Under the pieces are notes generated by a model. The model worked only from the letters and a program-made list of their open reading frames with translations, made no database searches and had not been told where the DNA came from. Shown in pieces: positions 1 to 10,583 of a stretch of 64,000 bases of DNA (position 1 is its first letter; every line of letters begins with the position of its first letter). Source of the stretch: Planctomycetota bacterium (GTDB taxonomy: Bacteria; Planctomycetota; UBA1135; GCA-002686595); contig JAIOPM010000057.1 in the NCBI GenBank assembly GCA_021413885.1, positions 248,001 through 312,000 on the forward strand, written 5' to 3'. The position numbers and the translations under genes were made by a program.

Positions 1-504
1 AAGGACCTGCTGCGCGTGCTCGCCGACGGGCGCGAGGAAACGCCGCTGCGCTCGCTCCTGCAGCCCGCGTACTTCGTGCCCGAGACCAAGCGCGTCTCCG
101 AACTCCTCGCCGAGTTCCGCCGCGAGAAGATCGCGATGGCGATCGTGCTCGACGAGTACGGCGGCACTGCGGGGCTGGTGACGTTGCGCGACGTGCTCGC
201 CGAGCTGGTCGGCGACATCGCCGGCGAGGACCGCGACGAGGAATTGCCGGTGCGCTTCCTGCCGGGCGGCATCGCCGAGGTCGATGCGTCGACGAACGTG
301 TCGGACGTCAACAAGGCGCTCGATCTCGAGCTGCCGGAGACCGCCGACTACCAGACGCTCGCGGGTTTCGTCCTCGCGGAGTTCGGACGTTTTCCCGAGC
401 GCGGCGAATCGTTCGTCCGGGGCGACCGCGAGTTCCAGGTGATCGACGCCAACGACCGCAGAGTCCACCGAGTCCGCGTGAAGCGCCACACCGTCGCGGG
501 TTAG
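1..504 (+). CDS. CorC/HlyC-family CBS-domain protein (5' end cut off)
   Basis: The reading frame is open from base 1, so the start lies before the window; 167 residues are visible. The first ~85 residues are the end of a CBS pair, recognisable by the stretch MAIVLDEYGGTAGLVT near bases 139-186 followed by a [L/V]RDV-type helix. The rest matches the small C-terminal CorC_HlyC transporter-associated domain (around GFVLAEFGRFPERGE). Known members are membrane proteins with an N-terminal DUF21/CNNM domain implicated in Mg2+/Co2+ resistance or efflux; that part is not visible, so a soluble CorC-type protein is equally possible. It ends 16 bases before recO, a plausible cotranscription partner. Confidence 0.85.
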   Translation, partial: KDLLRVLADGREETPLRSLLQPAYFVPETKRVSELLAEFRREKIAMAIVLDEYGGTAGLVTLRDVLAELVGDIAGEDRDEELPVRFLPGGIAEVDASTNVSDVNKALDLELPETADYQTLAGFVLAEFGRFPERGESFVRGDREFQVIDANDRRVHRVRVKRHTVAG

Positions 505-520
505 ATTCGTCGGCGACGCG

Positions 521-1321
521 ATGCTTCGCCGTGAACGAGCCCTGATCCTGCGCCGCTTCGCCTTCGGCGAGACGTCGCTCGTGTTGCACGTGCTGACGCC
601 GAGCTTCGGCCGCGTGCACCTGCTCGCGAAAGGCGCGTACCGGACGACGTCGCGCTACTACGCGGTGCTCGACCTCTTCGACACGCTCGAACTCGAATGG
701 TCCCACGGCACGGGACGCGAGCTCGACACCCTGCGCGCCGGCGACCTCGCCGTACGACGGCGTGCGATCGCGGCGGACCTCGGACGCTATCGCGCGGCGC
801 TCGCGACGTTGGAGCTCGCGGGACTCGGCGCGCAGGAAGGCCAGCCGTCGCCCGGGCTCTTCGCGCGGGTCGAACGCACGCTCGATCGGCTCGCGGGCGA
901 CGTCGTCGCGCCGGAGCTCGCGTTGCTCGCGTTCGAACTCGGCTTCCTCGACGAACTCGGCCTCGCGCCCGCGCTCGATCGCTGCGCCGCGTGCGGCCGA
1001 CGCGCGCCGGCGCCGGCTTCGCCGAAGGCGTCGAGCGTCTTCTCGCCCGGCGCGGGCGGACGATTGTGCCGCCGCTGCGCGGAAGAGGCGCGAGCGAGCG
1101 GTCGGCGGCTCCTCACCCTCGCGACGCGGACCCTCGAACTCGCCGCCGAGCTCGCCGCGCGCGGCCCCGAAGCGCTCCAAGGACGAATCTCGGTCGGCGA
1201 GCTGGAAAAGGTGCGCGCGTTTGTGGTTCGCTTCCTCGAATACCACCTCGAGAGCCGCCCCAGGAGTTACTCGCAGCGACCGGTCAAGGTCGCGGGCTTG
1301 CGCGGATCGGTCACGCCATGA
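521..1321 (+). CDS. recO: DNA repair protein RecO
   Basis: RecO helps load RecA in the RecFOR recombination pathway by binding SSB-coated DNA. The 266-residue length is normal. The N-terminal OB-fold region shows the typical ALILRRFAFGETSLVLHVLT opening and a KGAYR segment. The C-terminal half carries a zinc-finger-like pair, CxxC at residues 155-158 and CxxC at 183-186, present in many but not all RecO proteins. ATG at 521 is the natural start, 16 bases after the upstream stop. Its stop overlaps the next start as ATGA at 1318-1321, suggesting translational coupling to the lipoprotein gene. Confidence 0.93.
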   Translation: MLRRERALILRRFAFGETSLVLHVLTPSFGRVHLLAKGAYRTTSRYYAVLDLFDTLELEWSHGTGRELDTLRAGDLAVRRRAIAADLGRYRAALATLELAGLGAQEGQPSPGLFARVERTLDRLAGDVVAPELALLAFELGFLDELGLAPALDRCAACGRRAPAPASPKASSVFSPGAGGRLCRRCAEEARASGRRLLTLATRTLELAAELAARGPEALQGRISVGELEKVRAFVVRFLEYHLESRPRSYSQRPVKVAGLRGSVTP

Positions 1322-2412
1322 TCCTTCGTCTGTTCGTCGTCTTCGCGCTCTTCCTGTGCACCGGTTGCGCGGCGTTCAATCGCCCGTTCGGTTCGATGAT
1401 CGGCTTCAGCAAGCCGGACAACGAGGCCGAGGTGCGCGACGCGCTCGCGCTCGCCGCCGACGACTTCAAGGCGGAGCGCACGTCGCGCGCGCTCGACCGC
1501 GCGGTCGCGTGCCGCGAGGCGACGGGATTGCCTTCGGAGCTGAAGAACGAAGTCGAGTTGCGCGTCGAGGAATACGCGGACAAGCGCATCCAAGAACTCT
1601 CCCGCGCCGACGGCGACCCCGACGAGCTCGAGGACATGTTGGTGCTCAACCTGCCGCGCCAACTCGCGGTGCGAGCCGGCGTGCGCGGCGCGGAGCTGCT
1701 GCTCGCCGACGACGAACCGTTCGACGCGTTCTTGCTGCTGAAGAAGGTCGACACCAAGTTCCCGAACCACCACGAACGTCAACGCGCGGGCGAGATCCTC
1801 GCCGAGTGCGGCTTGAAGCTCGCGAACGACGGCTGGAACTTCCTCGGTTGGTTCAAGACCAGCGACGACGGCGCCGAGATCCTCGAGTACCTCGTCGTCA
1901 ACTACCCGAGCGAACCGCGTTGCGACGAAGCGTACGCGAAGCTCGCCGACCTCTACGCCGACGATCGCGAGTGGGAGCTCGCGCGCGAACGCTGCGAGGA
2001 TCTGCTGCTCTACCACCCCGACAGTTCGCGCGCGTTGTGGGCCGAGGCGCACGTCCCCCACTTCCGCTTGCTCGGCCTGAAGAGCCCCGAGTACGACCGA
2101 CGCGAGCTGGTCAGCGCGCGCAGCGAACTCGAGACCTGGATCGAACGCCACGCGGCGGCGACCGGCGACAAGCCGGAGCTCGAGCGCGAAGTGCGCCTCG
2201 ACTACGCCGATTGCCTCGCGCGGCTCGCGCGTTCCGATCTGTCGGTCGCGAAGTTCTACACACGCATCGAGGAACGCTACGGCGCGGTGCTGCACGCCGA
2301 GCGCGCGCTCGAGGAAGCGCAGCTCACGACCGACACGGAACTCGTCTCCGCCGCCGCGGCCGCCGCCGATCTGGCGCGCGCGATGCCGACCGCGAGCAAG
2401 AAGCAGCCGTGA
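1318..2412 (+). CDS. BamD-like TPR lipoprotein
   Basis: A 364-residue predicted outer-membrane lipoprotein. The N-terminus is a short hydrophobic signal ending in a lipobox-like CTGC with the acylation site at Cys17; Cys at the -3 position is unusual. The rest is helical with TPR-like pairs, including a segment around DEAYAKLADLYADDREWELA that resembles BamD/YbgF-type repeats spaced by Tyr-Pro-x-Ser/Asp turns. BamD is the essential lipoprotein of the beta-barrel assembly machine; this protein is longer than typical BamD (about 245 residues), so only a BamD-like role is inferred. It overlaps recO by four bases and the LptE-like gene by four bases (GTGA), which places it in an envelope-biogenesis cluster. 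Confidence 0.7.
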   Translation: MILRLFVVFALFLCTGCAAFNRPFGSMIGFSKPDNEAEVRDALALAADDFKAERTSRALDRAVACREATGLPSELKNEVELRVEEYADKRIQELSRADGDPDELEDMLVLNLPRQLAVRAGVRGAELLLADDEPFDAFLLLKKVDTKFPNHHERQRAGEILAECGLKLANDGWNFLGWFKTSDDGAEILEYLVVNYPSEPRCDEAYAKLADLYADDREWELARERCEDLLLYHPDSSRALWAEAHVPHFRLLGLKSPEYDRRELVSARSELETWIERHAAATGDKPELEREVRLDYADCLARLARSDLSVAKFYTRIEERYGAVLHAERALEEAQLTTDTELVSAAAAAADLARAMPTASKKQP

Positions 2413-2933
2413 AGCGCGTCGCGGCCGCGCTGCTGCTCGCGTGCATCGTCGGTTGCGGCTACCACACCGGTTTGCTCGTGCCGAAAGGCGTCGGCTCGAT
2501 CGGCGTCGAGATCTTCGACAACGTCTCGAAGGTCCGCGACCTCGAAGCCTTGGTCCACGATCACGTGACGGAAGCCCTACGTTCGCGCACCGACGCGCAC
2601 CTCGTACCGCCGTCGCTCGCCGAGCTCGTGATCCGCGGTCGCGTCGTCGACTACTCGCGCCGTTCCGGCATCCGCAATCGGAAGAACGAGCTGCTCGAAA
2701 CCGGCGTCCAGATCGCCGTCGAGGCCGAACTCGTCCGTCGTCGAGCGGATCCCGAAGCCAAGGAAGTGGTGCTGCGCCACATCCAAGTCGAAGAGGAGAG
2801 CGGCTTCCGTCTGCAGGAGCCGAGCGGCGAACTCGACGCGCGCGATCGCGTGTTGCGCAGGCTTGGCGACCGAATCGTGCTCGAACTCCTCGCCGAGTTC
2901 GCCCAAGAAGACGCCTCGCCGTCCCAGAAGTGA
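2409..2933 (+). CDS. lptE: LptE-like LPS-assembly lipoprotein
   Basis: A 174-residue lipoprotein starting with GTG inside a GTGA overlap with the preceding stop. The signal peptide ends in IVGC with Cys16 as acylation site, followed by the GYHTG start typical of LptE/RlpB. The remainder has the alternating beta-alpha pattern of the family (a GVEIFDNVSKVRDLE segment, then EALRSRTDAHLV). LptE forms the plug of the LptD translocon that inserts LPS in the outer membrane. The combination with the upstream BamD-like gene argues for a true outer membrane. Sequence conservation in LptE is weak, so the assignment rests on lipobox, size, the CGYH motif and context. Confidence 0.75.
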   Translation: MKRVAAALLLACIVGCGYHTGLLVPKGVGSIGVEIFDNVSKVRDLEALVHDHVTEALRSRTDAHLVPPSLAELVIRGRVVDYSRRSGIRNRKNELLETGVQIAVEAELVRRRADPEAKEVVLRHIQVEEESGFRLQEPSGELDARDRVLRRLGDRIVLELLAEFAQEDASPSQK

Positions 2934-2957
2934 CGATTTTCGTCGACTCGCGCGCGC

Positions 2958-2986
2958 CTGACTCGGGGCCGCTCGTCGATTAGAAT
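2958..2986 (+). promoter_or_regulatory. Predicted ftsH promoter
   Basis: A TAGAAT hexamer at 2981-2986 (five of six consensus bases) lies 17 bases after CTGACT at 2958-2963 (four of six). A start about seven bases downstream would give a leader of roughly 50 bases before the ftsH ATG. The TTAGAAT followed by CCC-rich sequence recurs before the mannose-1-phosphate guanylyltransferase gene and the peroxiredoxin gene. Prediction only. Confidence 0.5.
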
Positions 2987-3041
2987 TCCCGGCCCCCGCC
3001 GCTCTTTGGAGCTCGGGCCTCGACCCGCCGAAACCGCGCCC

Positions 3042-5447
<2,406 letters not shown>

Positions 5448-5476
5448 GCGCTCCCTTCCGCCATCTCGTGGCGCTC

Positions 5477-6625
5477 ATGGACGTCGCCGCCGCGCTCTCG
5501 GCCGATGCGCGACGCCTCGAACCGCGTCTCGCCCATCTGACCGAGTCCCGCGCCGGCGGTTTCGCGTACGCGACGATCGCGCTGCGCGGCGAGCGCCTGA
5601 CCGACGACGAACGCGCGTGGATCCGCGCGGCGGAAGCGCGTCACGACGGCCTCTCGTCGTGGCAACTGCCGCTCGGCGAGTTGGGTCTCTCGCTGCACAC
5701 GCGCGTAGCGTCGCTCGGCGACGAGCATCCGCTCGCGCGCCTGCTGCGAGCGCTCGCCGAAGTGGCGGCCAAGCCGCGCGAACGCACGCTCGTGATGGGC
5801 ATCGTCAACGTGACTCCCGACAGCTTCTCCGACGGCGGCCTGCACCTCGCGCCCGAACGTGCGGTCGCGCGCGGGCTCGAGCTGGTCGCCGAAGGCGCCG
5901 ATCTGCTCGACGTCGGCGGCGAGTCGACGCGTCCGAACTCGGAACCGGTCGCGGAAGCGGACGAGCTCGCGCGCGTCGTGCCCGTGATCCGCGCACTGCG
6001 CGCGCAGTGCACGGTGCCGATCAGCGTCGACACGCAGAAAGCCGCGGTCGCCTCGGCGGCGCTCGACGCGGGCGCGGCGATCGTCAACGACGTCTCCGCG
6101 GGGCGGACCGATCCCGAGCTGCTCCCGCTCGTCGCGCGCCGCGGCGCGATCTGCGTGCTGATGCACATGCTGGGCACGCCGCGCGACATGCAAACGGCGC
6201 CTCGCTACGAGCGCGACGTCGTCTGCGAAGTGCTCGCGTTCCTGCGCGAACGCGCGGCGGTCGCGTTGGAAGCCGGCATCGCTCCCGAGCGACTGATCGT
6301 CGACCCGGGCATCGGCTTCGGCAAGCGGCTCGAACACAACCTCGCGTTGTTGCGCCGCACGCACGAGCTGCGCTCCCTCGGCCTCCCCGTCCTCGTCGGT
6401 CCGTCGCGCAAGTCGTTCATCGCCGACCTCGAACGGCGCATGGGCGGCGAGACGAGCTCCGATGCACGTCCCGACACGCGCGTTGGGGGCACCGCCGCCG
6501 CCGTGGCGCTCGCGGTGCGCGGCGGAGCGGCGATCGTCCGCGTGCACGACGCGCGCGCGATGGCCGAAGCGGCGCGCGTCGCGTTCGCATGCGCGTCGAA
6601 CGAGCTCGACTTCCCGCTCGCGTGA
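5477..6625 (+). CDS. folP: Dihydropteroate synthase with N-terminal extension
   Basis: Condenses 6-hydroxymethyl-dihydropterin pyrophosphate with p-aminobenzoate in folate synthesis; target of sulfonamides. The catalytic domain starts near residue 107 with MGIVNVTPDSFSDGG, followed by GGESTRPN, SVDTQKAAVA, NDVSAG, DPGIGFGK and GPSRKSF, all family signatures. At 382 residues it is about 100 longer than E. coli FolP; the extra N-terminal segment is conserved-looking and starts near the end of ftsH. The start is uncertain: ATG at 5477 is used, with a GTG at 5468 just upstream. The gene follows ftsH by 29 bases and probably shares its transcript. Confidence 0.93.
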   Translation: MDVAAALSADARRLEPRLAHLTESRAGGFAYATIALRGERLTDDERAWIRAAEARHDGLSSWQLPLGELGLSLHTRVASLGDEHPLARLLRALAEVAAKPRERTLVMGIVNVTPDSFSDGGLHLAPERAVARGLELVAEGADLLDVGGESTRPNSEPVAEADELARVVPVIRALRAQCTVPISVDTQKAAVASAALDAGAAIVNDVSAGRTDPELLPLVARRGAICVLMHMLGTPRDMQTAPRYERDVVCEVLAFLRERAAVALEAGIAPERLIVDPGIGFGKRLEHNLALLRRTHELRSLGLPVLVGPSRKSFIADLERRMGGETSSDARPDTRVGGTAAAVALAVRGGAAIVRVHDARAMAEAARVAFACASNELDFPLA

Positions 6626-6719
6626 TCGAAGACGACCGCCCTGCGCTCTTGCTCGCGGCGTCGCGCGCGGCACAATCTCGCTGCTCGCTCTCGCGCGAGC
6701 GCAACGGAAGCAGGGGCGT

Positions 6720-8087
6720 TTGGGCAAGGCACGAATCTTCGGAACGGACGGCATCCGCGGGCGCGCGGGTGAGGGTTGGCTCTCGTCCGACGGCGCATCC
6801 TCGGTCGGGCGAGCGCTCGCCGCGGTCCTGACGCGCCGCGGAGCCCTGAAGGCGGCGCGCGGCCGCGGGACGCATGTGTTGCTCGGCCACGACGGCCGGC
6901 GCTCGGGGCCGGAGCTCGAGACGGCGCTCGCGCGCGGTCTCGCCGCCCACGGACTCGCGTCGACCAGCGCGGGACTGATCACGACGCCGGGCCTCGCGTT
7001 GCTCGCGCGCCTCGAAGGCTTCCAACTCGCGGTGATGATCTCGGCGTCGCACAACCCGGCCGAGGACAACGGCATCAAGGTGTTCACCGGCGCGGGAGAG
7101 AAGCTCTCCGACGAACTCGAGCTCGAAGTCGAAGCCGCCCTCGCCGCCGACCCGCACCCGGTGACCGCGGGGCCTGCACCGGTCGAGGATCCGACGCTCG
7201 AAGCGGACTACATCGCGTACTTGGTCGAGAAGGCGGGCGCCGGCCTCGACCTCGGCGGACTGCCGCTGGTCGTCGACTGCGCGAACGGCGGCTCGAGCCG
7301 CGTCGCGCCGCGGGTCTTCGTGCGCCTCGGCGCGCGTGTGACCGCGATCGGGGCCGCGCCCGACGGCGACAACATCAACCGCGCGTGCGGCGCGACCAGC
7401 CCCGCCGCGCTGCAAGCGGAGGTGCGCCGCACCGGCGCGCGGATCGGCGTCGCGCTCGACGGCGACGGCGATCGGTGCATCCTGGTCGACGAGCGCGGCG
7501 AGATCGTCCACGGCGACGGGATCCTGACGGTGCTCGCTCGTCATCTGCGCGCGAAGGGCGAGCTCGAACCGCCGCGCATCGTCGCGACGGTGATGGCGAA
7601 CCGCGGGCTGCACCGGGCGTTGCGCGAGGTCGGCGTCTCGGTCGAAACGGTCGATGTCGGCGACAAGAACGTCGTCGACGGGCTCAAGCGCCTCGGCCTG
7701 CGCCTCGGCGGCGAACAATCCGGCCACATCCTGTTCGGCGCGGACCACTTCTTCATCGGCGACGGCGTGTACACGGCGCTGCGAGTGCTCGCGGTGCTGA
7801 ACGAGACGAAGAAGTCGCTCTCGGAGCTCGCCGCCCCCTACCGGCCGTTCCCGCAGGTGCTGGTCAACGTCCCGGTGAAGTCGAAACCGCCGCTGGCCGG
7901 CATGCCGGCGGTCGCCGAGGCGGTGAAGCGCGTCGAGGACGAGCTCGCCGGCGACGGACGCGTGCTGCTGCGCTACTCCGGCACCGAGCCGTTGGCGCGT
8001 TTGATGATCGAAGGCCCCGACGCCGCGATGATCCAGGCCCGCGCGCAGGCCGTTGCCGCGCTGATCCGCGCCGAAATCGGCGCCTAG
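6720..8087 (+). CDS. glmM: Phosphoglucosamine mutase
   Basis: Interconverts glucosamine-6-phosphate and glucosamine-1-phosphate on the way to UDP-GlcNAc for peptidoglycan and LPS. The 455-residue length fits. Visible signatures: FGTDGIRG at the N-terminus, the phosphoserine loop ISASHNP with catalytic Ser110, the metal loop DGDGDR at 247-252, the sugar-binding GGEQSGH and the phosphate-binding RYSGTEPLAR. The TTG start at 6720 is chosen because an AGGGG ribosome site lies a few bases upstream and the family begins right before FGTDG. It ends ten bases before tsaB. Confidence 0.95.
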   Translation: MGKARIFGTDGIRGRAGEGWLSSDGASSVGRALAAVLTRRGALKAARGRGTHVLLGHDGRRSGPELETALARGLAAHGLASTSAGLITTPGLALLARLEGFQLAVMISASHNPAEDNGIKVFTGAGEKLSDELELEVEAALAADPHPVTAGPAPVEDPTLEADYIAYLVEKAGAGLDLGGLPLVVDCANGGSSRVAPRVFVRLGARVTAIGAAPDGDNINRACGATSPAALQAEVRRTGARIGVALDGDGDRCILVDERGEIVHGDGILTVLARHLRAKGELEPPRIVATVMANRGLHRALREVGVSVETVDVGDKNVVDGLKRLGLRLGGEQSGHILFGADHFFIGDGVYTALRVLAVLNETKKSLSELAAPYRPFPQVLVNVPVKSKPPLAGMPAVAEAVKRVEDELAGDGRVLLRYSGTEPLARLMIEGPDAAMIQARAQAVAALIRAEIGA

Positions 8088-8096
8088 AGGACTCCG

Positions 8097-8750
8097 GTGA
8101 CCGTCGTCGCGATCGAGAGTTCGACCCTGCGGCCGTCGGTCGCGGTCTGGCACGCCGGTCGGTGCCTCGAGGTCTGGCTCGCGACCGAGAAGAGCCACGC
8201 GTCCGATCTCGTCCCGAGCTTGTCGACGTTGTTGCGACGGCTCGACCGCAAGCCGAGCGACGTGCGCCGCGTCGTCGTCGGCCGAGGACCGGGAAGTTAC
8301 ACCGGGTTGCGCGTCGCCGCGGCGACCGCGCTCGGGCTGTCGCGCGGAACCGGCGCCGTCCTCGCGGGGTTGTCGTCGTTCGAGGCGTGGGCGTGGCGCG
8401 AGCTCGCGGTCGGCGAACGTTGCGCGGTGCTGCTCGACGCGCGCGCCGGCGAGGCGTACTGGGCGGTGCTCGCGCGCGACGAAGCCGACGTGCGCTTCGA
8501 GGTCGAGCCGTCGGTCGCGCGCGTCGAGGACGTGCGTGCGCTGTTGCCGCGCGAGATCCCGATCCTCTCCGCAGCGCAGATCGAGAAGAGCATGCGACTC
8601 GACGACGACCAACGCGCGCGTTTGCGCATCGACTCCGTGCCGCAAGCGAGCGCGTTGCTCGAGCTCGCGTTGAGCCGCGGCGAGCGCACGTCGACCGACG
8701 TCGAGCCGCTCTACCTGCGCGCGTTCGCCGCGAAGCCGCGCAAGCGCTGA
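8097..8750 (+). CDS. tsaB: tRNA threonylcarbamoyladenosine biosynthesis protein TsaB
   Basis: TsaB pairs with TsaD and TsaE to transfer threonylcarbamoyl to A37 of ANN-decoding tRNAs. The 217-residue protein has the ASKHA-fold opening VVAIESSTLRPSVAV and the family signature GRGPGSYTGLRVA. The GTG start at 8097 is supported by AGAGGA at 8086-8091, which overlaps the glmM stop region, so the two genes are probably cotranscribed. No C-terminal acetyltransferase (RimI) fusion is present. Confidence 0.92.
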   Translation: MTVVAIESSTLRPSVAVWHAGRCLEVWLATEKSHASDLVPSLSTLLRRLDRKPSDVRRVVVGRGPGSYTGLRVAAATALGLSRGTGAVLAGLSSFEAWAWRELAVGERCAVLLDARAGEAYWAVLARDEADVRFEVEPSVARVEDVRALLPREIPILSAAQIEKSMRLDDDQRARLRIDSVPQASALLELALSRGERTSTDVEPLYLRAFAAKPRKR

Positions 8751-8802
8751 ACCGCGCGACTGCGTCCATTCGACGAATGGCGCATGAATTCGCGCGTCTC
8801 CT

Positions 8803-8844
8803 AAAAAAGCAAACGCCTCCGGAGGATCGCTCCTCCGAAGGCGT
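8803..8844 (-). terminator. Rho-independent terminator of the histone-fold gene
   Basis: A 14-bp stem (8813-8826 paired with 8831-8844, one G-U wobble on the minus-strand RNA) with a four-base loop is followed on the minus strand by six T residues (A-run at 8803-8808). It sits just beyond the stop of the minus-strand gene at 8900. The plus-strand side has no T-run, so it serves the minus strand. Confidence 0.85.
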
Positions 8845-8899
8845 CGTGCGAATCGGCGCGTGCGCTCGCGGAAGCGAACGCCGCGCGCGATCGTCTTGA

Positions 8900-9109
8900 C
8901 TAGAGGTCCTGGGGGCGCAGCGTCTTGCGGCCGTTGGACATCGCGCGCTTCTCCGCGTTCGCGATCAGGTCGCGGACGGTCGCGTCGAGCGCGCCGTAGA
9001 AGTCGCCCGACACGTTGATCTTCGCGCACGCCTTGGTGCGGCTCTTCGAGATGATCAGGTCGCCGGTCGCCTTCTTCGCCTTGCCGGCCTTGGCAGCTTT
9101 CTTCGCCAT
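8900..9109 (-). CDS. Bacterial histone-fold protein
   Basis: A 69-residue basic protein. The first ~16 residues are almost only Lys, Ala and Gly, like a histone tail. The rest fits a minimal histone fold: a short helix (SRTKACAKI), a long central helix (about residues 35-58), then the loop GRKTLRPQD, which matches the Gly-Arg-Lys-Thr-x-x-x-x-Asp signature of histone L2 loops, and a very short final helix. Bacterial one-domain histones of this type are known from Bdellovibrio (Bd0055) and Leptospira; they dimerise and bind DNA. It is a single gene with its own strong terminator and a GGGAGAAGG-type ribosome site 11 bases before ATG. DNA binding is inferred from the family. Confidence 0.8.
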   Translation of the reverse strand: MAKKAAKAGKAKKATGDLIISKSRTKACAKINVSGDFYGALDATVRDLIANAEKRAMSNGRKTLRPQDL

Positions 9110-9364
9110 GTGATGTTTGCCTTCTCCCGGATGGGGATGAGTACTGAGGGATGGTCGGCGGTCGTCGGGAGCCCGAAAGGGCTCGGTGAAACGCGCCAAT
9201 CCGGCGAAAGAATGTCGAGCACGCGGGGCCCCGTCAAGAACGGCTCGTCGCGAATCCGGCGAATCGAGCGCGAGTTCGCGCTCCATTTCGGCGCCGATCC
9301 GGAGCTTCGCGATCGCTGCGCGTCGACCATTGAACCGCTCGCGTCGAGGAGTAGTCTCACGCCG

Positions 9365-10558
9365 GTGGAGGCCTATCGGGTCTGGGCGGAGATCGACCTC
9401 GACGCACTCGCGTGGAACTTGGCGTCGATTCGCTCGCGCATCGGCGCGGAGCGCGGGGTCATCTTGGTGGTGAAAGCCGACGCGTACGGCCACGGCGCCG
9501 TCGCGATCGCCCATCACGCCCTGCGCCATGGCGTCGAGGCCTTCGGCGTCGGCACGTCGGCGGAAGCTCTCGCCCTGCGCAAAGCCGGTCTGCGCGCGCG
9601 TTTGCTCGTGCTCGGCACGATCGTAGAGGACGAAGCCCCCGCCTGCCTGCGCCACGGCGTCGAGATCGCGGTGCACTCGGCGGATCGCTGTCGACGGCTG
9701 CAGAGCCTGGCGCGGCGCATGGACGTGCGCGCGCGCGTGCACCTCAAGATCGACACGGGGATGGGACGGCTCGGCGTGCGGCCCGAACGAGCGCTCGCGC
9801 TGCTCGAGCTGATCCACGCGTCGCCGAGCCTCGAACTCAGCGGCGTGATGACCCACGTCGCGGCGCCGGGCGGCGCGCTCGATCCCCACACCGCGGCTCA
9901 GATGCGCGAGTTCGACCGCGTGCTCGGCGCGGCGCGCGAGCGCGGCTTGCTCCGAGGTTGGGTCCACGCGGCCAACTCGGCGTGCGTGTTCACCGGGCTC
10001 GATCCGCTCTACGACATGGTGCGGCCCGGGATCAGCGCGTACGGCGTCTTGCCCGGCAACCTTCCGGGCGCGGAGGAGTTGGAGCCCGTGATGTCGCTCC
10101 ACACGCAGGTCGTGTTCCTCAAGGACTTGCCCGCGGGCTCGGAAGTCGGCTACGGCGGCACGTTCAAGACCAAGCGCTCGACGCGCATCGCGATCCTGCC
10201 GCTCGGCTACCACGACGGCGTCAACTGGCGCCTCGGGAACCGCGGCACCGCGTTGGTGCGCGGCGAGCGCGCGCCGATCGTCGGACGCGTGTCGATGGAC
10301 TACACGACGCTCGACGTGACGCACATCCCGCAAGTCCGCGTCGGCGATCGTGTGACGTTGATCGGACGTCAGGGCGAGCAGTCGATCGTGCTCGAGGACT
10401 TGGCGCGCGCGGCGGACACGATCGCGTACGAGATCAGTTGCGCGGTCGGCCAACGCGTCGAGCGCGTGTACGTCGGCGGCGAGGACATCGTCCCGCGGCG
10501 TCGCGCTCGCGCCGAGCCGACCCGCACGCCGGAGCCTCAGCCCTCGGCGAGGGCTTGA
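9365..10558 (+). CDS. alr: Alanine racemase
   Basis: A PLP enzyme that makes D-alanine for peptidoglycan. The 397-residue protein has the family start (WAEIDLDALAWNLASI), the PLP lysine Lys37 in VVKADAYGHG, the opposite-face catalytic tyrosine Tyr282 in PLGYHDG, and VGRVSMDYT near residues 306-314. The GTG at 9365 is chosen because it lies six residues before the conserved core; an in-frame ATG at 9110 would add 85 residues with no family match that overlap the upstream region of the divergent histone gene. The C-terminus ends in a short Arg/Pro-rich extension. Confidence 0.93.
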   Translation: MEAYRVWAEIDLDALAWNLASIRSRIGAERGVILVVKADAYGHGAVAIAHHALRHGVEAFGVGTSAEALALRKAGLRARLLVLGTIVEDEAPACLRHGVEIAVHSADRCRRLQSLARRMDVRARVHLKIDTGMGRLGVRPERALALLELIHASPSLELSGVMTHVAAPGGALDPHTAAQMREFDRVLGAARERGLLRGWVHAANSACVFTGLDPLYDMVRPGISAYGVLPGNLPGAEELEPVMSLHTQVVFLKDLPAGSEVGYGGTFKTKRSTRIAILPLGYHDGVNWRLGNRGTALVRGERAPIVGRVSMDYTTLDVTHIPQVRVGDRVTLIGRQGEQSIVLEDLARAADTIAYEISCAVGQRVERVYVGGEDIVPRRRARAEPTRTPEPQPSARA

Positions 10559-10583
10559 GTCGCGCGTCCCGAGGACGCACGTC

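Noticed and set aside
9110-9364. Alanine racemase start at ATG 9110
   Set aside because: The extra 85 residues match nothing in the family and overlap the upstream region of the histone-fold gene.
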